NCBI GenBank assembly: GCA_963931105.1
Contig: OZ007004.1
Span: 1,302,001-1,366,000 of the forward strand
Direction of reading: 5' to 3'
Origin: UMGS1590 sp900552455
GTDB taxonomy: Bacteria > Bacillota > Peptococcia > Peptococcales > Peptococcaceae
DNA: 64,000 bases
Part shown: piece by piece, positions 7,821 to 15,057 of the stretch
Layout of the letters: every line of letters begins with the position of its first letter
Numbering within the stretch: position 1 is the first letter of the stretch
The notes under the pieces: model-generated
What the model was told of the DNA's origin: nothing
The model's input: the letters and a program-made list of their open reading frames with translations, nothing else
Databases searched by the model: none
Position numbers and translations under genes: made by a program

Positions 7821-9635
7821 TCATCGTAGATATATATTGCAATTATTTTCCAGATAAATGAGAATGCTGGGCAGCGGATACATATAGAAATCATTGAGAG
7901 CCTTCAAACAGCAGTTTTCACTTTCGTTTTCTTCTGCAAGCGCGTTTTTCGAATAGCCCAGCATAAATTTGCTGATCTCTGGCGGCAGTTGCAATGCGAA
8001 GCACATCAGCAGCACCGTTTGTTTGTTCCCCGGTGTTTTTCCTGTGACGAGCTTGTTGATCGTTTTTCTTGTGAGCCCTGTCACACTTTCCAGTTCTGAC
8101 TGATTCGTTTCGCGCCACTCGATCAATATTTTCCACGCTTTTTTAGGCGTGTCTTTTATTTTGCCGAGGATTCTGTCGCGCTCAGCGCGGATTTCTGCCA
8201 GCTGCTCCGCCTGTTGCTCAGGCGGAATGGAGAGGTATGCCGGATCAAGCGGAATCCCCGCGCTCTGGCTCAGCAGACAAAATTCCCCATAGCGCGCCTG
8301 CGCGCCTCCCAGCACCATCTTAAACCGCAGGCAGCACTGGTCCATATGATAGCGCGCCGCATCTGAGAGCATCAGCGCGCCGTCTTCGCCGCGCGTCACA
8401 TAGCGCGGATCGTCCAGCACAAAATGCCCCTCCACATAGAGATAGCCCTGCGCAGCGCGCGCAAAATCCGCGTCCTCAACCATCAGCCGCGCCGCATCCT
8501 CCGCCGGGATCGAGAACGTCTCATCCCGCCCAAGTGCGCCCGCTCGCCAGCTGTGCGGCCGCAGATAGCGTCCGTCGATATAGACATACACCCCTGCCAC
8601 ACTCTCAAAGCCAACCTCCAGCATCCGCAGCTTCGCCGCTTCGCGCGAAACGCCGAAAAATTCCGCCAGATCGTCGATCACCCCAGGCATCTCCTCCACG
8701 CGGTTCGGCGTGATCACCTTCATATCGTGGCGCGCCCAGGCGTCCTCCGCCTTCCGCCGAAACAGCGCCCGCGGCATCTGGATGCACCGCGCCAGCGTGT
8801 TCGCCTGCCATTCCATCTCCAAAAGCCGATCATCCCCTGCGCGCCCAGCGTCGCCGTCCACCCGACAGCAGATCGCCGGTTCCTGGCTGTCCGGCTGTTG
8901 GGCTCTACGCAACGCCATCGCCTGTCCGTGCAGCGCCCAGTGCACACATTCGTGCACGATTGTGTTGTCGTGCGTGCCCATCCCGCCCATAAAGGTCGCC
9001 GTCGTGTCCACCACCATCGTTTTCCGCTTCACCGGCGCGAGCACTTGATGTTGGCGCATCGCATCATAAAGCGGTGTCTCCGTCTCCTGGAAGAACATCT
9101 CTCCGTAGATCTCTCCCTCCGGCTCGATCTGCCGATAGAGCACAGAGAGCCCCATCCGCTCCGCGATCTCGTGCGCATCCACGCGCCGCGGCTTTTCCAG
9201 CGCCTCCGGATAGTAGGCCGCAAGCAGCCGTTCTGCCAGCGCATCCAGCGCGTCCTCGCCCAGCTCCGGCACCAGTCCCGCAGAAAGCCGCACAAGCCCC
9301 TTTTCGCAGAAATACGCCGCGTAATCCTGCATCTCCTTCGCGTCCTCCGCGCGCGCCACAGCCTCCACCTGCACAGGAACCGACGCGCTCGTCAGATCCA
9401 CCCGCGCCCGCACTCGCAGCGCCGCATCCTGCGCAGAAAGCGCCAGATCCAGCACCGAGAGCACCTCCGGCGCGCCCAGCTCCGCCCACACCTGCACATC
9501 CTCCAGCGCCAGCGTATCCTCGTCCACACCGAGCTGCGTTTTGCGATTCGCCAGCTGCGTCACCAGCGCCCGCCAGAGCCGCCCGCCCATCTCCTCGCCA
9601 TAATACCACGCCAGATCCCTTCGTTCGTTGCGCAT
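7821..9635 (-). CDS. ImmA/IrrE-like metallopeptidase with C-terminal HTH
   Basis: A 604-residue protein with a zinc-protease core: HECVH at 228-232 and the downstream EMEWQANTLARCIQMP (about 273-288), the arrangement of the ImmA/IrrE (COG2856) family. Family members cleave or inactivate repressors to control mobile elements or stress genes. The first ~150 residues are unassigned. A C-terminal segment (about 500-565) with NQSELESVTGLTRKTINKLVTGK reads as an XRE-type helix-turn-helix. Normally the protease and repressor are separate proteins, and family members are often 150-400 residues, so size and order are unusual. Three 20-bp-spaced repeats lie upstream at 9741. Target and trigger are unknown. 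Confidence 0.8.
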   Translation of the reverse strand: MRNERRDLAWYYGEEMGGRLWRALVTQLANRKTQLGVDEDTLALEDVQVWAELGAPEVLSVLDLALSAQDAALRVRARVDLTSASVPVQVEAVARAEDAKEMQDYAAYFCEKGLVRLSAGLVPELGEDALDALAERLLAAYYPEALEKPRRVDAHEIAERMGLSVLYRQIEPEGEIYGEMFFQETETPLYDAMRQHQVLAPVKRKTMVVDTTATFMGGMGTHDNTIVHECVHWALHGQAMALRRAQQPDSQEPAICCRVDGDAGRAGDDRLLEMEWQANTLARCIQMPRALFRRKAEDAWARHDMKVITPNRVEEMPGVIDDLAEFFGVSREAAKLRMLEVGFESVAGVYVYIDGRYLRPHSWRAGALGRDETFSIPAEDAARLMVEDADFARAAQGYLYVEGHFVLDDPRYVTRGEDGALMLSDAARYHMDQCCLRFKMVLGGAQARYGEFCLLSQSAGIPLDPAYLSIPPEQQAEQLAEIRAERDRILGKIKDTPKKAWKILIEWRETNQSELESVTGLTRKTINKLVTGKTPGNKQTVLLMCFALQLPPEISKFMLGYSKNALAEENESENCCLKALNDFYMYPLPSILIYLENNCNIYLR

Positions 9636-9666
9636 CCTAACGCCTCCCTGTCAATATTCTGCATCT

Positions 9667-9697
9667 ATTATACCCCGCCGCGTCCGCGCAAAGTCAA
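9667..9697 (-). promoter_or_regulatory. promoter of the 604-aa metallopeptidase gene
   Basis: On the minus strand, TTGACT (9692-9697) and TATAAT (9667-9672) are separated by 19 bp. The spacing is long for a sigma-A promoter, which often indicates dependence on an activator. Confidence 0.55.
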
Positions 9698-9740
9698 GCA
9701 TAGAAAGTGCCGCCACGAAATCTATAGAACGTCCCAAAAA

Positions 9741-9800
9741 TGCAAAACTGGTCGATTTTCAGCAAAATTGGTCGAAATAATGCAAAATTGGTAAGAAAAA
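9741..9800. repeat. three direct repeats with exact 20-bp period
   Basis: TGCAAAACTGGTCGA (9741), AGCAAAATTGGTCGA (9761) and TGCAAAATTGGTAAG (9781) recur at exactly two helical turns. The array lies 45-100 bp upstream of the minus-strand promoter of the metallopeptidase/HTH gene and would place proteins on one face of the DNA. It is a candidate activator or repressor array. Confidence 0.7.
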
Positions 9801-9827
9801 ATCCTTGACAGCATGGTATAATAAAGC

Positions 9828-10331
9828 GAATGGTATAAGGACGCTGTCCAATATGCCTACGACAACGGCCTGATGACTGGCGTGAGCGCCAATGAATTTG
9901 CGCCAGAACAAACGACCACCCGCGCGATGATCGTCAGCATGCTCGCCCGTCTGGAAGGCGTGGAAAGTGCAAATAACGCAGGTTTTGCCGATGTCAGCAA
10001 CGAATGGTACGCCACAGCTGTGAACTGGGCAGCGAATGTCGGCGTCGTCAATGGTTATGAGGACAGCACCTTCCAACCAAACACCGCCATCACCCGCGAA
10101 CAGCTTGCAGCGATCCTGATGAACTACGCCCAGTATAAAGGCCAGGATGTGAGCGCAAGAGCAGACCTCAATGGCTACACCGACCAGCCAAGCACCTGGG
10201 CCCAAGAAGCCATCTCCTGGAGCGTCGCAGAAGGACTGCTAACAGGTGTCACCGCAGACACCCTTCAACCGCAGGGGGCAGCGACGCGAGCTCAAGTGGC
10301 TGCCATTTTGCAGCGCTTTCTCTCTGAGTGA
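9828..10331 (+). pseudogene. SLH-domain protein remnant
   Basis: The frame encodes S-layer-homology repeats (EWYKDAVQYAYDNGLMTG at the start, then ITREQLAAILMNYAQYKGQ and ATRAQVAAILQRFLSE at the end), about two and a half domains that bind pyruvylated cell-wall polymer. Similarity starts abruptly at 9828 with an in-frame TAA just before it, so there is no signal peptide, no ribosome site and no N-terminal body. The first possible ATG is at 9873. It is the C-terminal remnant of a secreted surface protein, truncated beside the iteron array. csaB at 17094 supplies the matching wall modification. Confidence 0.8.
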
Positions 10332-10383
10332 CGGAAGCTGGCAGTAAAACCAAACGCTGCTCCGAGCTAGTCCTGGAAGGAAG

Positions 10384-10482
10384 GAACTCATCACCGGTGT
10401 GACGAACGATGAACTTCAGCCACAATCCAGCGCCACAAGAGCGCAGGTGGCTGCGATCTTGCAGAGATTCCTCTGCAAATGA
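10384..10482 (+). pseudogene. second SLH C-terminal remnant
   Basis: Thirty-two codons in frame read ELITGVTNDELQPQ then ATRAQVAAILQRFLCK and stop, closely matching the end of the preceding remnant. It appears to be a tandem copy of an SLH tail left by duplication and deletion. No start codon or ribosome site is present. Confidence 0.75.
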
Positions 10483-10515
10483 TTAATGATTAATGTTTAA
10501 TGAGTAATTGATGTT

Positions 10516-10572
10516 GGCTATTGAGAAACACGCCGCTTACGCGTCGTGCTTCTCAGTAGCCTTATTATTTTT
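10516..10572 (+). terminator. terminator after the SLH remnants
   Basis: A long stem GGCTATTGAGAA...TTCTCAGTAGCC with inner CACG/CGTG pairs is followed by a T-rich run. Confidence 0.8.
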
Positions 10573-10770
10573 TGGCGAGCGTGCGCAGACAACCTACCAC
10601 AATTAATCACGTGTGCCCTTTCGGTATTAAAAATTACTAATTACTAATTTATCAGCGGTTTATCTTGCGCATGTCAGGATGGAATAGTATACTGAGAATA
10701 AGCAATCAGCGGAAGGCGTCAAGGCTTTCTGTTTTGCTCGTTAGTGGGGGTTTGAGACACCCGCTCGAAA

Positions 10771-10862
10771 TTTTCCCGCTGCCGGTCATGCGGAATATAA
10801 ATAGACCGTGAAACCGTTTTCCCGCTGCCGGTCACGCGGAATATAAATAGACCGTGAAAACG
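10771..10862. repeat. 46-bp tandem repeat, two copies
   Basis: Two near-identical 46-bp units (10771-10816 and 10817-10862) contain CCCGCTGCCGGTCA and GCGGAATATAAATAGACCG. They sit in the 10483-11389 gene-free stretch, directly before three successive hairpins. No convincing coding frame covers them. Confidence 0.8.
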
Positions 10863-10868
10863 TCTCGC

Positions 10869-10904
10869 AGCCTCTTGTCTTTCTGGCAAGGGGCTTTATT
10901 TTTA
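10869..10904 (+). terminator. terminator-like hairpin 1 in the gene-free region
   Basis: The stem AGCCTCTTG/CAAGGGGCT is followed by TTATTTTT. It lies directly downstream of the 46-bp repeats and could end a short transcript through them. Confidence 0.65.
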
Positions 10905-10961
10905 GCAAGGGGGATCTGTATGGAACTGATATCTGGCACACTGTATTTTGTCAGCGACGAA

Positions 10962-11013
10962 CACAGCGCCGAGCACGCATCGATGGGATGCAGGCTCGGC
11001 GCTGTGATTTTGT
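10962..11013 (+). terminator. terminator-like hairpin 2
   Basis: A perfect 13-bp stem CACAGCGCCGAGC/GCTCGGCGCTGTG is followed by ATTTTGTTT. Confidence 0.65.
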
Positions 11014-11046
11014 TTCGTCCACTAAGCAGGACCACGCTCATTTCAA

Positions 11047-11078
11047 AAAAGTCCTTCGCCGAATGACGAAGGACTTTA
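11047..11078 (-). terminator. terminator-like hairpin 3
   Basis: The stem AAGTCCTTCG/CGAAGGACTT has six consecutive T residues after it on the minus strand and a weaker run on the plus strand. The remaining bases to 11269 hold nothing I recognise. Confidence 0.55.
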
Positions 11079-11269
11079 CTTACAACCCAACCATTTATAT
11101 ACCGCATGCTGGTCAGCGGTAAACTTTGATACATGTATTATAACCGATCTTCGACGCTGTGTCAATCTGCGCGCTGGCTGAGCCCACTGACTAAAAGTGG
11201 TAAATTTACCAGAAAAAGTCAGTGGGGTGCGCGCGGCAAAAATTATCTCTGCGATAACGAAAGATGCGT

Positions 11270-11298
11270 TTTACAGAGGGGCTGTGGTATGTTAAGAT
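11270..11298 (+). promoter_or_regulatory. promoter of xth-cysE-cysS
   Basis: TTTACA at 11270 and TAAGAT at 11293 are 17 bp apart. A small hairpin GCATGGAG/CTCCATGC (11302-11323) begins the expected leader RNA. Confidence 0.65.
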
Positions 11299-11389
11299 AG
11301 AGCATGGAGGAATCTCTCCATGCTTTTATAGGATCTGTCTGCTTTTGGCGGACTTTCGATAACTGCTGGTCACGAAGGAGGGCAAGCAT

Positions 11390-12142
11390 ATGAAAATGAT
11401 CTCGTGGAATGTCAACGGGCTGCGCGCCTGTGTGACGAAGGGCTTTCTGGATGTGTTCCAGTCGCTGGATGCGGATATTTTCGCGCTGCAGGAAACGAAG
11501 CTGCAGCCGCACCAGATCGATCTGGAGCTGCCGGGCTATCAGCAATTTTTCAACAGTGCGGAGAAAAAGGGCTACTCAGGCACGGCGATCTTCACGCGCA
11601 GGGAGCCTTTGGATGTGCGCTACGGCATTGGTATTCCGGAGATGGACACGGAGGGCCGTGTGATCACGCTGGATATGGGCGATTATTATTTCGTCACGAC
11701 CTACACGCCGAACTCTCAGAGCGAGCTGGCGCGGTTGGATTATCGCATGAAATGGGACGATGCCTGGCGGGATCTGCTCTGTCGACTGAAGGCGGAAAAG
11801 CCGGTGATCGCCTGCGGGGATTTGAATGTTGCCCACACGGAGATCGACCTGAAAAATCCAAAAACGAACCGTCGCAATGCGGGCTTTACAGATGAGGAGC
11901 GCGAAAAATTTTCGGCGCTTCTGGATGCGGGCTTTATCGACACCTGGCGCTACCAGCATCCGGGGGTGGAGCAGGTGTATTCCTGGTGGAGCTACCGCTT
12001 CAAGGCGCGCGAGAAGAACGCTGGCTGGCGCATTGACTATTTCGTGGTCAGCGAGGATCTGGCGCCGCGCATTGTCTCGACGGACATCCACACGGACATT
12101 TTCGGCTCGGACCATTGTCCGGTGGAGCTTGTGATCGACTGA
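11390..12142 (+). CDS. xth: exodeoxyribonuclease III / AP endonuclease
   Basis: A 250-residue Mg-dependent nuclease that incises DNA at abasic sites and trims 3' blocks in base excision repair. Family residues are visible: the metal-binding Glu in LQETK (E35), GDLNVAH with D144 and N146, and the C-terminal GSDHCPV with D241/H242. The length matches ExoA/Xth. GAAGGAGG precedes the ATG. It heads a run with cysE (34 bp gap) and cysS (overlapping), so it may share a transcript with the cysteine genes although the functions are unrelated. Confidence 0.95.
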   Translation: MKMISWNVNGLRACVTKGFLDVFQSLDADIFALQETKLQPHQIDLELPGYQQFFNSAEKKGYSGTAIFTRREPLDVRYGIGIPEMDTEGRVITLDMGDYYFVTTYTPNSQSELARLDYRMKWDDAWRDLLCRLKAEKPVIACGDLNVAHTEIDLKNPKTNRRNAGFTDEEREKFSALLDAGFIDTWRYQHPGVEQVYSWWSYRFKAREKNAGWRIDYFVVSEDLAPRIVSTDIHTDIFGSDHCPVELVID

Positions 12143-12176
12143 AGCCTGTGGTAAGCAAAGAGAAGGAAGGATAACC

Positions 12177-12839
12177 ATGAGTTTTATTGAACGCTTTAAC
12201 CGCGATATTGAATGTGTTTTCGAACGCGACCCGGCGGCGACCTCGAAGCTGGAGGTTGTGCTGAATTATCCGGGTCTGCACGCGATCTGGATGCACCGCA
12301 TCACGCACCGTCTGTACAACATGCACATGCGCGTGCTGGCGCGATTCCTCAGCCAGGTGGCGCGCTTTTTCACGCAGGTGGAGATCCATCCCGGCGCGCA
12401 GCTGGGGGAAGGGCTCTTCATTGACCACGGCTGCGGCATCGTCATCGGCGAGACGGCGATCCTCGGCGACAATGTGACGCTCTATCAGGGTGTGACGCTG
12501 GGCGGCACGGGCAAGGAATCCGGCAAGCGCCACCCAACCCTGGGCGACAACGTCATGGTCTCCAGCGGCGCCAAGGTGCTGGGGAATATCAACATCGGCA
12601 ACAATGTGAAGATCGGCGCCGGCTCTGTCGTCATCAAGGATGTGCCAGACAACTGCACCGTTGTCGGCGTGCCGGGACACATCGTGCGCCAGGACGGCAA
12701 GCGCGTCCACACCGACGCCCACCATCCGGATCTCAACCACAACCAGCTGCCAGACCCAGTCGACGATTGCCTGCGTATTTTCGGCTACCGTCTCGACGAG
12801 GTCAGCCGCCGTTTGAAAGAATTGGAGGAAAAGCTTTGA
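12177..12839 (+). CDS. cysE: serine O-acetyltransferase CysE
   Basis: CysE acetylates L-serine with acetyl-CoA to O-acetylserine, the precursor of cysteine. The 220-residue length is usual for Bacillota. A helical N-terminus precedes a left-handed beta-helix of hexapeptide repeats with the catalytic segment FIDHGCGIVIGETA, then GVTLGGTGKESGKRHP and the closing GVPGHIV. It overlaps cysS by four bases (TTGA), the common cysE-cysS arrangement that ties cysteine supply to cysteinyl-tRNA. No T-box or other leader is visible in the 34-bp gap from xth. Confidence 0.96.
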   Translation: MSFIERFNRDIECVFERDPAATSKLEVVLNYPGLHAIWMHRITHRLYNMHMRVLARFLSQVARFFTQVEIHPGAQLGEGLFIDHGCGIVIGETAILGDNVTLYQGVTLGGTGKESGKRHPTLGDNVMVSSGAKVLGNINIGNNVKIGAGSVVIKDVPDNCTVVGVPGHIVRQDGKRVHTDAHHPDLNHNQLPDPVDDCLRIFGYRLDEVSRRLKELEEKL

Positions 12840-14254
12840 ACCAAGTCATGATCTATAACACCCTGGCCAAGAAAAAAATGCCATTTGAGCCGCTGGAGCC
12901 AGGCAAGGTGAAAATGTATGTCTGCGGCCCAACCACCTACAACTACATCCATCTCGGCAACGCGCGTCCGATCGTCGTGTTCGACACGGTGCGCCGTTAT
13001 TTCAGCTATCTCGGCTACGACGTCACCTTTGTTTCCAACTTTACCGACGTCGACGACAAGATCATCAACCGCGCCAACGAGGAAGGCAAGGATCCAGTGG
13101 CCCTCGCTGCCTACTACATCGACGCCTTCTTTGAAGACACGAAGGCGCTGAACGTGCTCCCAGCCACCGTGCATCCAAAGGTCAGCGAGCACATCGACGA
13201 CATCATCGCCTTTGTGCAGGGCCTCATCGACAAGGGCTACGCCTACGCGCTGGATAATGGCGACGTCTACTACTCCGTGCGCAAATTCGCCGACTATGGC
13301 CAGCTTTCCGGCCGCGACATCAACGACCTTCTGTCCGGTGCGCGCGTCGAAGTCGACGAAAAGAAGCAGGATCCGCTGGATTTCGCCCTCTGGAAGAGCG
13401 CCAAGCCAGGCGAACCATATTGGGAATCGCCATGGGGCAAGGGCCGTCCAGGCTGGCACATTGAATGCTCCGCCATGAGCGCCAAATACCTCGGCGACAC
13501 CTTCGACATCCACGGCGGCGGTCAGGATCTCATCTTCCCACACCACGAAAACGAGATCGCTCAGAGCTGCGCCCTCCACGACGCGCCAATGGCCCGCTAC
13601 TGGATGCACAACGGCTTCATCACCATCAACAGCGAAAAAATGAGCAAGTCCAAGGGGAATTTCTTCCTCCTGCGCGATATCCTCGAACGCTTCGACCCAG
13701 AGGTCGTGCGCTTCTATCTGCTGAGCGTGCAGTATCGCAGCCCGCTCGATTTCGACGACGAAAAGATCGAAGTCGCCGGTCGTGGCCTCGAGCGCATCAA
13801 GCACGCTGCTGAATCTGCCGACAAAGCCATGAAGCTTGCCGGCACCCTGGCAGACGACGACGCCCAGAACCTGCGCGCCCAGGCTGAAAAAGCCAAGGCC
13901 GATTTCTGCGTCGCCATGAACGACGATTTCAACACCGCGCTGGCCATCGCCGCCCTTTTCGAGCTTGCCAAGGACATCAACATCTATCTCAAAAAGGATC
14001 AGTTCGACCGCGAAAGCCTCGCTCAGGCGCGCGAAGTGCTCGGTGAGCTCGCCGATGTGCTCGGCATCACTCTGACAGCCGAAGCCGCCGACGACGACCT
14101 CGCCGACAAGCTCATGGATCTCATCATCGCCATCCGCAAGGATGCCCGCGAGGGCAAAGATTTCGCCACCGCCGACCGCATCCGCGACGGCCTCGCCGAG
14201 ATCGGCGTCATCCTCGAAGACGGCAAAGCCGGCACCACCTGGAAACGCGCGTAA
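12836..14254 (+). CDS. cysS: cysteinyl-tRNA synthetase
   Basis: A class I synthetase that charges tRNA-Cys with cysteine using ATP. Motifs in order: CGPTTYNYIHLGNAR with the HIGH-like site, the zinc-site region GWHIECSAMS and HHENEIAQS, and EKMSKSKGN (KMSKS). The 472-residue length fits. The start is taken as TTG at 12836: GGAGG lies 7 nt before it, whereas ATG 12848 would be 19 nt away, and the TTG overlaps the cysE stop. Translation is therefore coupled to cysE. A strong terminator follows. Confidence 0.95.
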   Translation: MNQVMIYNTLAKKKMPFEPLEPGKVKMYVCGPTTYNYIHLGNARPIVVFDTVRRYFSYLGYDVTFVSNFTDVDDKIINRANEEGKDPVALAAYYIDAFFEDTKALNVLPATVHPKVSEHIDDIIAFVQGLIDKGYAYALDNGDVYYSVRKFADYGQLSGRDINDLLSGARVEVDEKKQDPLDFALWKSAKPGEPYWESPWGKGRPGWHIECSAMSAKYLGDTFDIHGGGQDLIFPHHENEIAQSCALHDAPMARYWMHNGFITINSEKMSKSKGNFFLLRDILERFDPEVVRFYLLSVQYRSPLDFDDEKIEVAGRGLERIKHAAESADKAMKLAGTLADDDAQNLRAQAEKAKADFCVAMNDDFNTALAIAALFELAKDINIYLKKDQFDRESLAQAREVLGELADVLGITLTAEAADDDLADKLMDLIIAIRKDAREGKDFATADRIRDGLAEIGVILEDGKAGTTWKRA

Positions 14255-14288
14255 AAAATCCGCTCCTCGGCGGTTGTTGTAGAAAAAG

Positions 14289-14337
14289 AAAAAACACATT
14301 CCGCAAGCGTTCGGCGCTTGTAAGGAATGTGTTTTTT
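14289..14337. terminator. bidirectional terminator between cysS and the Rrf2 gene
   Basis: A long stem AAAACACATTCC...GGAATGTGTTTT with inner GCAAGC/GCTTGT pairs has A and T runs on both sides, serving two convergent genes. Confidence 0.9.
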
Positions 14338-14339
14338 GC

Positions 14340-14783
14340 TTATAATGAGTGGACGTTGTCCACAGCCAGCTCAGCCAGATTGACCGACTTCAGCGTTTTG
14401 TCGATGGACGCCTGAACGCCTTCGAGCACATAGTGAACGGCGCAGAATTCCGGCGTGCCCTGGGCACACTGACCATCTGGCGCTGTGCAGGCGTTGAGGA
14501 TGAAATCGTCATCCATGACGTGGATGATGTCGAAGAGGCTGATGTCTTCCGGTGGCGTCGTTAGCACATAGCCGCCGCGCTTGCCCTGGAAGGACTGCAG
14601 ATAGCCGGCGTCCTTGAGCCGTGGCACGATCTTCAGGAAGTAATTGTAGGGAATGTTCATCTTCTCTGCGATCACTTTTCCGGAACAGCTGCCGTCCGGC
14701 GCGAAGAGCGGATCCGGATCGTAGTAATTTGCCAGGTACATCATGATGCGAATGGCGTAGTCTGTGGTGATGTTAAGTGACAA
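14340..14783 (-). CDS. Rrf2-family transcriptional regulator
   Basis: A 147-residue winged-helix regulator. The N-terminus ITTDYAIRIMMYLA and the recognition region FLKIVPRLKDAGYLQSFQGK are typical of Rrf2 (IscR, NsrR, CymR). Three cysteines, C99, C106 and C114, sit in the region that binds the Fe-S cluster in IscR/NsrR, spaced C-x6-C-x7-C, so an Fe-S sensor is plausible. The neighbouring cysE-cysS genes make cysteine or Fe-S control an attractive inference, but the gene is convergent to them. A palindrome in its promoter region (14814) suggests autoregulation. Confidence 0.88.
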   Translation of the reverse strand: MSLNITTDYAIRIMMYLANYYDPDPLFAPDGSCSGKVIAEKMNIPYNYFLKIVPRLKDAGYLQSFQGKRGGYVLTTPPEDISLFDIIHVMDDDFILNACTAPDGQCAQGTPEFCAVHYVLEGVQASIDKTLKSVNLAELAVDNVHSL

Positions 14784-14813
14784 GAGAGCCGCCTCCTTAT
14801 TCTACTGGGATAA

Positions 14814-14827
14814 TGATAACCTTATCA
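14814..14827. promoter_or_regulatory. palindrome upstream of the Rrf2 gene, possible operator
   Basis: TGATAACCTTATCA is a perfect inverted repeat TGATAA-CC-TTATCA about 30 bp upstream of the Rrf2 start, embedded in AT-rich promoter-like DNA. Binding by the Rrf2 protein itself is inference. Confidence 0.5.
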
Positions 14828-15057
14828 GGTATCTATTATTTTAGCAGATTATGGCTTCGTTTTCTATAGATAATTGGAGATGAGCACTCACTTTTTTATT
14901 TTTCTTGTATGTCCTGCGGCGACCAGGAGATTTTGTCGCGAGAGTTGTGGGGTTTTGGATAAAAAGAGCGGCCATTTGTATTGAAACTATAGGAAAAAAC
15001 CGCTTTTTAGAGTATACTGAATCTATCTCAGTGAAAAAATCTGAAGGAGTGTTGAAA

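Noticed and set aside
8424..9794. 456-aa plus-strand ORF opposite the metallopeptidase gene
   Set aside because: It is Arg/His/Pro-rich low-complexity sequence, antisense to a gene with clear HExxH motifs, and has no ribosome site.
9804..9824. TTGACA next to TATAAT before the SLH remnant
   Set aside because: The two hexamers are only 6 bp apart, so they cannot form a functional sigma-A promoter together.
10854..11066. Possible small protein or type-I toxin reading through the hairpins
   Set aside because: The frame passes three terminator-like stems and lacks toxin-like membrane composition on either strand.
12785..14299. 504-aa minus-strand ORF opposite cysS
   Set aside because: It is the complement of cysS and has no recognisable domain.
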